Assembly: GCA_014729945.1 (NCBI GenBank)
Contig: WJJC01000055.1
Coordinates: 1-22,970, forward strand
Origin: Candidatus Bathyarchaeota archaeon
GTDB lineage: Archaea > Thermoproteota > Bathyarchaeia > TCS64
Length of the DNA: 22,970 nt
Direction of reading: 5' to 3'
Of the stretch, positions 1-7,025 are shown piece after piece. Each line of letters opens with the position of its first letter. The first letter of the stretch is position 1. Below the pieces are notes generated by a model. The model ran no database searches, had not been told where the DNA came from, and saw only the letters and a program-made list of their open reading frames with translations. The position numbers and the translations under genes were made by a program.

Positions 1-359
1 AACATGTATGGGCTACTGGGTACCATTCTCAGGAAGAATAAGTACCCTATTTTGTAGATGGATTCGGGTAGATAAGCTGTACCCATCAAATATCTTACAA
101 ATACCACGTAATCAACTCTTCTCCAGTAATAAAACAGGATTGAGTGAATCACATCAAGTAGATAAAATAAACTGGCTGAGATTCTAGCCTTTTTCCCTTC
201 CCTGAGCAGGTATTCTCTGCTTTTTTTCCCGAAAAAATTATCATCGGATGGATGGGCTCTAAAAATCCAGGTCTTACCCCTTTTTTCTAGATACTTGCAT
301 ATTAGCAGTGCTTGTGTACTCTTACCCGATCCGTCTAATCCATCGAATACTATAAGCAC
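1..359 (-). CDS. Thymidylate-kinase-like P-loop kinase (partial, C-terminus off the left edge)
   Basis: About 119 N-terminal residues are visible; the rest lies beyond base 1. The protein opens with a beta strand and Walker A loop, VLIVFDGLDGSGKST at residues 1-15, which is the signature of the dTMP kinase (COG0125) family that transfers phosphate to a nucleotide monophosphate. The start is a GTG at 357-359. It shares its G with the TAG stop of the upstream kinase gene and follows a near-perfect Shine-Dalgarno sequence, GGAGGTGG (complement of 366-373), 6 bases away, so the two genes are translationally coupled. Around residue 88 the usual family DR(Y/H) motif reads VRY, so the conserved Asp is absent. 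The substrate may therefore not be dTMP. Coupling to a polyprenol/phytol kinase allows a role in isoprenoid-phosphate metabolism, but that is inference. Family assignment is fairly sure; substrate is unknown. Confidence 0.75.
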   Translation of the reverse strand, partial: MLIVFDGLDGSGKSTQALLICKYLEKRGKTWIFRAHPSDDNFFGKKSREYLLREGKKARISASLFYLLDVIHSILFYYWRRVDYVVFVRYLMGTAYLPESIYKIGYLFFLRMVPSSPYM

Positions 360-1051
360 TAGGCTCCACCTCCAGCTAAAATGAATGTAGTTGCGCCAAG
401 TATTGGAACAGCGATGTTATCTAATCCGTTTGGGCATAGGAACTCGGTGACTGTTGTTACTATGGCAACCAGTATTATCGGGATTATCTGAGTAGATATG
501 CTGAATCCGTAGATTGATGAGAAATACCTCATCCCAACCAGTAGACTGATTAGACTACCTATGAACATACCAGAGCTCCCCTCAAGACTCTTACCCCCTA
601 CCCGTCTATGTCCATATCTCATTCCGAGTAATGCAGCGGAGCTATCTCCATAAGCCATAGGGAATATGCCTGCCGCTACAATGTATGGTTTAACTCCATA
701 GAGATACGCTAGAATAGTATAGCTTATGGCGTAGAGAACAAGTCCAGTGTGGTGTCCCTCTCCTGTGATATCGGTTAAGCCGCTAAGTTTCTTGCTAAGC
801 CAAGGCGTAGGGCTGTATGGTGTGGCTAGGAATGTTATTATGATAAATGGGATGGCTACTAGGAATGGGAATATGCTCTGTGTGAAGAATGGCATGATTA
901 ATGGAAGGTTTCCTATCATGGAGTGGAGGAATTTTCTACTGGCGATAGGGCTAAGTATGCCTCGTTTAAGATAACTTGCTACCAGTATAACTACGATGAT
1001 ATACAGGTAGCATACAGCCATGACTACAAGATTAACCTGCAGCGCAGTCAT
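359..1051 (-). CDS. CTP-dependent dolichol/phytol kinase-family membrane protein
   Basis: A 230-residue, very hydrophobic protein with about six or seven predicted membrane segments. Motifs match the SEC59/DGK1/VTE5 family (COG0170), which uses CTP to phosphorylate polyprenols, phytol or diacylglycerol at the membrane: SRKFLH at residues 38-43, YGDSSAALLG at 134-143, GGKSLEGSSGMFIGS at 152-166, and EFLCPNGLDNIAVP at 203-216. Length is normal for short archaeal members. The ATG at 1051 has a TATA-like box on the minus strand at about 1075-1083, roughly 25-30 bases upstream, so the message may be nearly leaderless. It is the first gene of a two-gene unit with the P-loop kinase, which starts on its stop codon. 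In archaea the likely job is phosphorylating geranylgeraniol or dolichol for lipid salvage or glycan-carrier synthesis; the actual alcohol is not readable from sequence. Confidence 0.8.
   Translation of the reverse strand: MTALQVNLVVMAVCYLYIIVVILVASYLKRGILSPIASRKFLHSMIGNLPLIMPFFTQSIFPFLVAIPFIIITFLATPYSPTPWLSKKLSGLTDITGEGHHTGLVLYAISYTILAYLYGVKPYIVAAGIFPMAYGDSSAALLGMRYGHRRVGGKSLEGSSGMFIGSLISLLVGMRYFSSIYGFSISTQIIPIILVAIVTTVTEFLCPNGLDNIAVPILGATTFILAGGGA
366..373 (-). promoter_or_regulatory. Strong ribosome binding site deciding the GTG start at 359
   Basis: On the minus strand GGAGGTGG lies inside the last codons of the upstream lipid kinase, 6 bases before the GTG at 357-359. It matches the complement of the archaeal 16S 3' end (CACCTCC) and fixes the otherwise ambiguous start of the P-loop kinase. 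Confidence 0.7.
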
Positions 1052-1068
1052 ATCAGACTATGCTAACA

Positions 1069-1098
1069 CTAGGGGTATAAAAGAATAAATCCCCCTAG
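1069..1098. repeat. Inverted repeat over the dehydrogenase stop codon and lipid-kinase TATA box
   Basis: CTAGGGG (1069-1075) and CCCCTAG (1092-1098) are perfect 7-base arms with a 16-base spacer. The right arm contains the stop codon of the hydroxyacid dehydrogenase (1095-1097) and the spacer holds the TATA-like box of the next gene. There is no T-run after it on the minus strand, so an operator is as likely as a terminator. Confidence 0.4.
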
Positions 1099-2057
1099 AA
1101 TGAGATATCTCGTTGCTCAGGAACAATATTCGGCGGTCTTTTTCCCATCAGGAAATCTTTCACGTTTCCCACTGAGCGTACAGCCATCTTTCTACGAGTC
1201 TCCCATGTGGCTGAAGCACAGTGTGGTGAGAGTACCACGTTCTCCATATCAAGTAACGGGTTGTTTAGTGGAATTGGCTCTTCCTCAAAGACGTCTAATG
1301 CTGCCCCCTTGATTTTTTCTTCTTTCAGGGCTTTGATTAGGGCTTTTTCATCTATAACTGGTCCTCTGCTGGTGTTGACTATTAGTGCGTCTGATTTCAT
1401 CTTGTTTAGGGCTTCTCCATCGATTAGTTCCTCGGTGGAGTCTGTTAGGGCTGTGTGTATTGTCAGGATATCGCTTCTTCTAAGCAACTGTTCCAGTGAG
1501 ACATATTTCACACCGTACTCTTTCTCGATCTCTGTTTTACGAATAATATCATAGTATATTGTGTTAACTGGAAAGCCCTGAGCACGTTTTAAGACCTCTA
1601 AACCTATCCTGCCTAACCCCAGTATCCCAAGAGTTTTTCCCTCTGTATCCCAACCGAAGGGAATGTATCTTTCATGTTTAGCCCATTTCTCTCGTGTATA
1701 AGAATCCGCTATCGGGATATGTCTGTTGAATCCAAGGATCAAAGCCCAAGTATGATCCGCTACGCCGCTGCTCAGTACACCAGGTGTGTGAGTTACAGTT
1801 ACTCCCCTCTTGGTACATTCCTCTACATCTACAGAGTCGTATCCTACACCGAACCTAGCAACTAGCTTCAGATTAGGGGCTTTATCCAAATACTCAGCGT
1901 TTATGGGCTCTGTTCCTACGAGCACAGCATAGGCGTTCTCCAGTTGATCATGGTAGGGTCTCTTTACATACTTGACTTCTGCACGTTCTCTGAGTGCATC
2001 AGATAAATCTTCTGCTACGTTTTTTGTGTCGGGGCTGATTAATACGAGGGGGTTCAT
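1095..2057 (-). CDS. D-2-hydroxyacid dehydrogenase, phosphoglycerate dehydrogenase-like
   Basis: 320 residues, NAD-dependent 2-hydroxyacid dehydrogenase family (SerA, glyoxylate/hydroxypyruvate reductase). The substrate domain is split, with ARFGVGYDSVD at residues 67-77. The Rossmann dinucleotide motif GLGRIG is at 147-152, followed by Asp170, which favours NAD over NADP. Catalytic residues are present: Arg231 in NTSRG, Glu260 in DVFEEEP, and His279 in SPHCAS (more usually PHIAS). It is the short form without the C-terminal ACT domain that many serine-pathway enzymes carry, so feedback control by serine through ACT is not expected. A role in converting 3-phosphoglycerate to 3-phosphohydroxypyruvate is plausible because RuBisCO and serine dehydratase are in the same window, but reduction of glyoxylate or hydroxypyruvate is equally possible. 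A minus-strand TATA-like box at 2078-2086 sits about 25 bases before the ATG, suggesting a leaderless message. Confidence 0.85.
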   Translation of the reverse strand: MNPLVLISPDTKNVAEDLSDALRERAEVKYVKRPYHDQLENAYAVLVGTEPINAEYLDKAPNLKLVARFGVGYDSVDVEECTKRGVTVTHTPGVLSSGVADHTWALILGFNRHIPIADSYTREKWAKHERYIPFGWDTEGKTLGILGLGRIGLEVLKRAQGFPVNTIYYDIIRKTEIEKEYGVKYVSLEQLLRRSDILTIHTALTDSTEELIDGEALNKMKSDALIVNTSRGPVIDEKALIKALKEEKIKGAALDVFEEEPIPLNNPLLDMENVVLSPHCASATWETRRKMAVRSVGNVKDFLMGKRPPNIVPEQRDISF

Positions 2058-2077
2058 GTTTAGTATTGTACTTGGTT

Positions 2078-2138
2078 ACTTATTTGAAGCCACCGAGCAA
2101 CTTCAACTTCATTGTTAGTACAAATTAATCATAAATAT
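2078..2138. promoter_or_regulatory. Divergent promoter region, dehydrogenase / MFS transporter
   Basis: The 101-base gap between divergent starts holds a minus-strand TATA-like box (CAAATAAGT, complement of 2078-2086), about 25 bases before the dehydrogenase ATG. It also holds a plus-strand box (ATAAATAT, 2131-2138), about 24 bases before the ATG at 2159. Both spacings suit leaderless archaeal transcripts. Confidence 0.45.
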
Positions 2139-2158
2139 GTGGCTTTATGCTATTTTAA

Positions 2159-3508
2159 ATGCTATATTTTATAAACTATTATCCGCCCCATACGGGGGTA
2201 ATGACTCATATTAATGATTTAAAGGAACGCTGGGATACGATGTTCTTTGGCTGGAAGACTGTTATCGCAGGTGCTATCATAGCTTGCTGGGGGTATGGAA
2301 GCTGGTACTATGGGATGGGTGCACTTTTGCTGCCCTTAACCTCAGAATTTGGTTGGACGAGAACGCAACTCAGTTTAGCTTTCAGTATGCGAAGTGTTCA
2401 AGGTGGTCTAGAAGGACCTTTCGGGGGAATGGCTATTGACAAGTATGGAGAACGTAAGATCACAATAATCAGTACGATCATCGCATGTTTAGGACTAGTA
2501 GCTGTATTATTTGTAAAAACGCTATGGCAGTTCATCATAGTTTGGGGTTTCATAGTAAGCTTAGGATTTAACCTAGGGCTTTATGATACTGTGAATAGTG
2601 CTGTTGCAAAATGGTTTCACAGGGATCGTAGTCGAGCAATAGGTATAGTTACAATAGGGGGAGGCCTCGGTGCACCTGTTATTGTACCTATTATGACTTG
2701 GATAATTGAGACTTATAGTTGGAGACTAGCCTTAATTTTCATCATAGTATCCACACTAATAATTGCCTTACCCTTGGCTTATTACTGGATGAAAGATCAC
2801 CCCCCTGAATACTATGGATTATTACCCGATGGAGATACTCCTGCTAAAGACGATACGTCTGATGAAGAATCAGAAGTAAATCTAGACTATGGTTATGATT
2901 TTACCCCGAAGGAGGCCATGCAGACCAAGAGCTTCTGGATGGTACTAATAGCTTTCATGCTCAATGGTGGAACCTTGGCCATGGTTACAATACATCAAAT
3001 GGCTTATCATCAAAGCCTAGGTATCGATGCCATTGCAGCAGCTGGCATTCTTGGAATGATGGCAACTATCAGTCTCGGTGGGCGCTTCCTTACAGCAACT
3101 TTAGGTCCAAGGTTCACTGAGCGCCAGTACATAATGTTTGGATATCTTCTACGTACACTGGGTTTAATTGTCTTCATCTATGCAAGAAGCATCCCCATGA
3201 TAATGGTTTTCGCACTTCTATTCGGCGTCGGATATGGGATAACTATACCTGCTCAGACAAGCTTAAGGGCAACCTATTTTGGAAGAAAGGCCTATGCCAC
3301 CATAACAGGCTATATAACTTTCTTCATAGCCATAACAAATGTAGCCTATCCCACCTTCGCAGCATGGATCTACGACACCACGGGAAGCTATATACAGGCA
3401 TTCTGGGTAGTAACCGCCCTACAGGGATTAGCAATCGTATTCATGTATTTCGGCAGGAAACCTGAACCACCTGAAGAAGCCTTAGTTATTGAACCAATTA
3501 AAGTCTAA
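2159..3508 (+). CDS. MFS transporter, oxalate/formate antiporter (OFA)-like
   Basis: 449 residues with about 12 membrane segments. The opening FFGWKTVIAGAIIACWGYG, the early LLPLTSEFGWTRTQLS stretch and the loop 2-3 motif GGMAIDKYGERK resemble the OFA/monocarboxylate branch of the major facilitator superfamily. An acidic cytoplasmic linker (about residues 225-245, rich in Asp and Glu) separates the two six-helix halves. Cargo is probably a small carboxylate, but this is inference from family only. The start is uncertain. ATG 2159 fits a leaderless message from the TATA-like box at 2131-2138; ATG 2201 and ATG 2240 (just before FFGWK, where most relatives begin) are alternatives. The gene ends against a convergent MFS gene with only a T-run between them. 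Confidence 0.75.
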   Translation: MLYFINYYPPHTGVMTHINDLKERWDTMFFGWKTVIAGAIIACWGYGSWYYGMGALLLPLTSEFGWTRTQLSLAFSMRSVQGGLEGPFGGMAIDKYGERKITIISTIIACLGLVAVLFVKTLWQFIIVWGFIVSLGFNLGLYDTVNSAVAKWFHRDRSRAIGIVTIGGGLGAPVIVPIMTWIIETYSWRLALIFIIVSTLIIALPLAYYWMKDHPPEYYGLLPDGDTPAKDDTSDEESEVNLDYGYDFTPKEAMQTKSFWMVLIAFMLNGGTLAMVTIHQMAYHQSLGIDAIAAAGILGMMATISLGGRFLTATLGPRFTERQYIMFGYLLRTLGLIVFIYARSIPMIMVFALLFGVGYGITIPAQTSLRATYFGRKAYATITGYITFFIAITNVAYPTFAAWIYDTTGSYIQAFWVVTALQGLAIVFMYFGRKPEPPEEALVIEPIKV

Positions 3509-3515
3509 TTTTTTT
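3509..3515 (+). terminator. T-run terminator after the OFA-like transporter
   Basis: Seven consecutive T residues follow the TAA stop directly. Archaeal RNA polymerase often terminates at such runs without a hairpin. The last bases overlap the convergent gene's stop codon. Confidence 0.45.
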
Positions 3516-4830
3516 ATATTTGTGCTTCTTCGGGTTCATCTACGAAGAATATTACAAGTAATGCTGAGACCAGTAATGCTAGGCTCGTTATCTGCCAGAC
3601 AAGATTTGGGTCGATGGCGTAAATCTGTCCACCAGCCCATGCTCCAGCTGCTGCTGCTGGGAATATGAGGAAGCCTCCTCCCCAGAAGTTACCCCAGCTT
3701 ATACTTACCCCTCTCTCACCTAGAAGACTATAGAGCCTACCTCTTCTTTCCCGAGGTATCATGTTGGCGATTAATGTACTGAAGCCAGGTATCATAATCT
3801 TGTTACATAGAGCTATAATGATTAATGCTAGTGCTACATGCCAGAAACTGGTACTGTATTGGTATAGGAAGAATACTACTGGTGCGGTAAGCATCCCAAT
3901 TAACACGCTTCTCTTTGCCCCCCACATGTCTACTATTTGTCCCATGGGTAACGCGAAGATCAATGCCACTACACCACTGATGAGGTTGATGTCTCCCCAG
4001 TCCGAGTATGTTATGCCAACAATCTCACGAGCATAAACAGACCAGAATGGTGCGCTCAATGCTACAAAGAATGCGGCAATAACTTCAATGACAACAATTG
4101 TCCGTAGACTCTTGTCCATCCATTTTATGCTCTCCCAGATGCTCTTATATGCCTCCTTGAACACATTGAAGGCATCCTTTAAGCTATATCTCTCGGATTC
4201 ATCAGCAGAAATAGTCTCGTCAAGGTATCTTAATCTTAGATAAGCAACAAGCAACCCTGTGAGGAAAGCGATACTCCAGGCAAGTTTTACGGCTCGTATT
4301 AATGCAATATCCTCACTAACCGCCATGGTATTTTGGAAGTATTCGATGAGTAAACCCCCCATATATGGGCTGAGGATCCTTATGGCACCAGGTACCGCCA
4401 TCATTATCGCGAAACCTTTTCCTCGTACATCCGGTGGAAGGCTGTCACTGCTGAGAGCATTCATCGCTGGGACATAGAATAATAGGAACTGGCTAAGGAA
4501 CTGTCCTACAGCCAACCATTGCCAGCTTGGAGCTATAACGAAGAAAATGTGAGCGAAGGCATAGAAAACAGTACTATACCCTATGAGCTTTACTCTGCCT
4601 GCTTTATCCGCGAGGAATCCCCCAACAGGATATAGGAACATTCCAGCCAAGATACCGAGGCTGCTGATTAACCCGATCTCTTTACTTCCTCCTCCCAAGG
4701 CTATGACGTAGAAGCTGAAGTAAGGATAGACTATGCTTGTGCTCCAACTCCAGAGAACCCTGCATATCATGAGAACCTTGACGTTTCCCTGGATAAACCA
4801 GAACATTCCCTTTTCTTCTACCTCACTCAT
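3514..4830 (-). CDS. MFS transporter, tandem paralogue 1
   Basis: 438 residues with about 12 membrane helices. The MFS loop 2-3 motif is seen as GGFLADKAGRVKLIG and its second-half echo as GQIVDMWGAKRSVLIG. A central hydrophilic stretch (about residues 205-235) separates the halves. It is clearly paralogous to the next upstream transporter (4891-6210): both begin GMFWFIQGNVKVLMICRVLW after a short variable N-terminus, share RRGRLYSL-GERGV and GNFWGGGFL near residues 360-390, and end in EPEEAQ. The 60-base gap to the paralogue has its own weak TATA-like AT-rich stretch, so co-transcription or a separate promoter are both possible. Substrate is unknown; no drug-pump or sugar-porter signature is convincing. 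Confidence 0.8.
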   Translation of the reverse strand: MSEVEEKGMFWFIQGNVKVLMICRVLWSWSTSIVYPYFSFYVIALGGGSKEIGLISSLGILAGMFLYPVGGFLADKAGRVKLIGYSTVFYAFAHIFFVIAPSWQWLAVGQFLSQFLLFYVPAMNALSSDSLPPDVRGKGFAIMMAVPGAIRILSPYMGGLLIEYFQNTMAVSEDIALIRAVKLAWSIAFLTGLLVAYLRLRYLDETISADESERYSLKDAFNVFKEAYKSIWESIKWMDKSLRTIVVIEVIAAFFVALSAPFWSVYAREIVGITYSDWGDINLISGVVALIFALPMGQIVDMWGAKRSVLIGMLTAPVVFFLYQYSTSFWHVALALIIIALCNKIMIPGFSTLIANMIPRERRGRLYSLLGERGVSISWGNFWGGGFLIFPAAAAGAWAGGQIYAIDPNLVWQITSLALLVSALLVIFFVDEPEEAQI

Positions 4831-4869
4831 TGCACTCTTCTCTTAAACAATGTGTAAGGTACATAATGA

Positions 4870-4884
4870 TGAAAAATTTTTCCT
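4870..4884 (-). terminator. Possible T-run terminator between the tandem MFS genes
   Basis: On the minus strand the stretch just after the upstream paralogue's stop reads GGAAAAATTTTTCATC: an A5T5 self-complementary core ending in five T. It could stop or attenuate transcription before the second paralogue. The call is weak because the motif is short and AT-rich. Confidence 0.25.
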
Positions 4885-4890
4885 CAGCTA

Positions 4891-6210
4891 CTAGTGCTGA
4901 GCTTCTTCCGGTTCCTTTACGAATAATAGGATCATGATAAAGCTCACTACAAGGGCTATTGAGGTTATTATCCACGGGTAGTTAGGGTTCAAGTCATAGA
5001 CCCAGCCCCCAACATAAGCTCCGATGGCTGCTGGTGGGAAGAGAAGGAAGCCTCCTCCCCAGAAGTTACCGAAGCTAATCATTACTCCACGTTCCCCTAT
5101 TAGACTATATAGCCTTCCACGTCTCGCACGGGGGATGATATTAGCGATGATGGTGCTGAAAGCCGGCATCATCATGGTGTTAGCCAGACTTAAGCCGCAT
5201 AGAATTAATACTACTCCCAGGAATCCACCCGCGTACTGGTAACTCCATACTATTATTGGTGCTAAGAGCATACCGATAAGTATCATTCTTTTTGATCCCA
5301 GTTTGTCTACCGCGCTTCCAAGTGGGAAAGCCAGTATTATGCCTAGTAAGCCGCTTACAAACATGATTGTACCCCACTGTGCCTCTGTTAAATGTATTAT
5401 CTCTGTTGCATAAACCACGTAGAAGGGAGCGCTCATGGCAACGAAGAAACTGGTGAACATCTCAATGATTACAATTATCTTAAGGCTTCTGCTCATCCAT
5501 TTTATGCTGTCAAGTATGCTTCTGTACGCTGGTATAATGGCGCGTGGGATCTCCATGAAGCTAAATTTTGCTCCAGTACCCTCCTCCTCGGTGATGGTTT
5601 CCTTCAGATACCTTAGCCTTAGCCAGGCTACGAGTAACCCCGTTAAGAAAGCTACTGACCACGCGACCCTTACAGCGGTTACGAGGGCCTGTGCATCGCT
5701 AACGGGGCTGGTCTTTTGATACCATTCTATGATATACCCTCCCATTATAGGCGCAATTACTCTGATTGCACCAGGTACCGCCATCATAACTGCAAAGCCT
5801 TTTCCCCTCACACCTGGAGGTAAGCTATCCGCTTGAAGCGCATTCATGGCGGGCATATAGAAGAGTAATAGTTGACTGAAAAATTGGCCTACCGCTATCC
5901 ATTGCCAACTGGGGGCGATTATGAAGAAAATGTGAGCGAATGCGTAGAGAAATGTGCTGTATCCTATGAGTTTAACACGCCCGGTTTTATCAGCAATGTA
6001 TCCTCCAACTGGGTAGAGAACCATACCCGCTAGGATTCCTAGACTGTTGATCAATCCAATTTCTTTGCTGCTTCCTCCTAGTGCTAATATGTATAGACTG
6101 AAAAAGGGATAGATTATGCTTGTGCTCCAGCTCCAGAGAACCCTGCATATCATGAGTACCTTGACGTTTCCCTGGATAAACCAGAACATTCCTTTATTTT
6201 TCTGCTCCAC
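4891..6210 (-). CDS. MFS transporter, tandem paralogue 2
   Basis: 439 residues with about 12 membrane helices, a close paralogue of the protein at 3514-4830. The first-half motif is GGYIADKTGRVKLIG and the second-half motif GSAVDKLGSKRMILIG. The start is a GTG (6208-6210) supported by GAGG (complement of 6220-6223) 9 bases upstream; a TATA-like TTTATAA on the minus strand near 6253-6261 would give a short leader. The first membrane segment and the GNFWGGGFL region match paralogue 1 almost base for base, while the middle has diverged. It is divergent from the serine dehydratase genes across a 123-base gap, so amino-acid or peptide uptake or export is conceivable, but nothing in the protein proves it. 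Confidence 0.8.
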   Translation of the reverse strand: MEQKNKGMFWFIQGNVKVLMICRVLWSWSTSIIYPFFSLYILALGGSSKEIGLINSLGILAGMVLYPVGGYIADKTGRVKLIGYSTFLYAFAHIFFIIAPSWQWIAVGQFFSQLLLFYMPAMNALQADSLPPGVRGKGFAVMMAVPGAIRVIAPIMGGYIIEWYQKTSPVSDAQALVTAVRVAWSVAFLTGLLVAWLRLRYLKETITEEEGTGAKFSFMEIPRAIIPAYRSILDSIKWMSRSLKIIVIIEMFTSFFVAMSAPFYVVYATEIIHLTEAQWGTIMFVSGLLGIILAFPLGSAVDKLGSKRMILIGMLLAPIIVWSYQYAGGFLGVVLILCGLSLANTMMMPAFSTIIANIIPRARRGRLYSLIGERGVMISFGNFWGGGFLLFPPAAIGAYVGGWVYDLNPNYPWIITSIALVVSFIMILLFVKEPEEAQH

Positions 6211-6280
6211 TAATGTCGTCCTCTTTATTTTATTGCTGGAAGACTAGACGGGTTATAAATGTTTTTGAAACGGTACAGTT

Positions 6281-6324
6281 GATTGTAGTATCTTTATTCA
6301 GATAATTTAAGAATCATACTACAT
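6281..6324 (+). promoter_or_regulatory. Serine dehydratase promoter flanked by an inverted repeat
   Basis: TGTAGTAT (6284-6291) and ATACTACA (6316-6323) are perfect 8-base arms 24 bases apart. Between them lies TAATTTAA (6303-6310), a TATA-like box about 26 bases before the TTG start at 6334. A dimeric regulator bound to both arms would enclose the TATA box, so this looks like an operator for repression or ligand-gated activation. Confidence 0.45.
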
Positions 6325-6333
6325 CTGACTTCT

Positions 6334-7014
6334 TTGATAGAGTTGGGGAAAGCAGATAGTGTCTTTGAGGTCATAGGGCCAATCATGATTGGACCCAGTA
6401 GCAGTCATACAGCTGCAGCTGTAAGAATGGGGCAGATAACAAGCGCTCTTCTAAAGAAACCTGTGAAGAAGGTGATGGTGGGTCTCCATGGCTCTTTCGC
6501 GTCCACTGGTAAAGGTCATGGGACAGATAAGGCGATAGCTGCTGGTTTACTGGGGTTTGATCCAGCTGATGAGCGGATAAGGGGTGCGCTTAAGATTGCT
6601 GAAGAGGAGGGTATGGAGATAGAGTTTCATAATGTCGACTTGGGTGATGATTATCATCCTAATACAGCCCGTCTAGAGGCGGAGGATGAGCATAGGAATA
6701 GCCTCGTTGTCACAGCTTCATCGCTGGGTGGAGGAACCATCAGCGTTGTGGAGATTAATGGTCTGGAGATTGAGTTGAGTGGCGAGTACGATACGCTAAT
6801 CACTATACATAGGGACAAGCCGGGGATAGTCGCGAAGGCAACCACCATCATAGCCGAGTACGATGCTAATATATCATCTATGAAGGTCACCAGAGCGAGA
6901 CGAGGAGGTCAAGCCATTATGGCTGTGGAGATGGATCACTCATTATCTCCTGAGGCGATAGAGAAACTGGAGAAAATCGCTGACACTGTACGGGTTATAC
7001 CGCCCATATACTAG
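6334..7014 (+). CDS. sdaAB: L-serine dehydratase, iron-sulfur type, beta subunit
   Basis: 226 residues. The N-terminal catalytic-support domain carries the family hallmark IGPIMIGPSSSHT at residues 14-26, and a C-terminal ACT domain starts near residue 154 (DTLITIHRDKPGIVAKAT). This is the beta chain of two-subunit, oxygen-sensitive [4Fe-4S] L-serine ammonia-lyase, which deaminates serine to pyruvate. The start is TTG at 6334, chosen because family members begin 8-15 residues before the GPIMIGPSSSHT motif and no ATG is available there. No Shine-Dalgarno is seen, and the TATA-like box at 6303-6310 would give a leaderless message. The alpha subunit follows after 11 bases, so they form an operon. 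The ACT domain suggests sensing of serine or another amino acid. One oddity is AAA in place of the usual AGA just after the motif. Confidence 0.9.
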   Translation: MIELGKADSVFEVIGPIMIGPSSSHTAAAVRMGQITSALLKKPVKKVMVGLHGSFASTGKGHGTDKAIAAGLLGFDPADERIRGALKIAEEEGMEIEFHNVDLGDDYHPNTARLEAEDEHRNSLVVTASSLGGGTISVVEINGLEIELSGEYDTLITIHRDKPGIVAKATTIIAEYDANISSMKVTRARRGGQAIMAVEMDHSLSPEAIEKLEKIADTVRVIPPIY

Positions 7015-7018
7015 GAGG
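7014..7018 (+). promoter_or_regulatory. Ribosome binding site of sdaAA
   Basis: GGAGG begins at the last base of the sdaAB stop codon and lies 7 bases before the ATG at 7026. It is one of the few clear Shine-Dalgarno sites here, as expected for the second gene of an operon. Confidence 0.7.
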
Positions 7019-7025
7019 AGCAGAA

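Noticed and set aside
1207..1554. A 115-codon Ser-rich open frame antisense to the hydroxyacid dehydrogenase
   Set aside because: Its Ser-rich translation is typical of an antisense reading of a coding sequence; the minus-strand protein has all catalytic residues.
2066..2123. TTGTAC / GTACAA inverted pair in the divergent gap
   Set aside because: Six-base arms about 46 bases apart in AT-rich DNA are expected by chance.
4870..4884. AAAAATTTTT as a repeat element
   Set aside because: Too short and AT-rich to be a repeat; kept only as a weak terminator candidate.
5180..5377. A 65-codon frame on the same strand as MFS paralogue 2
   Set aside because: It is an out-of-frame reading inside a continuous transporter gene, with no sign of a frameshift or of a separate product.
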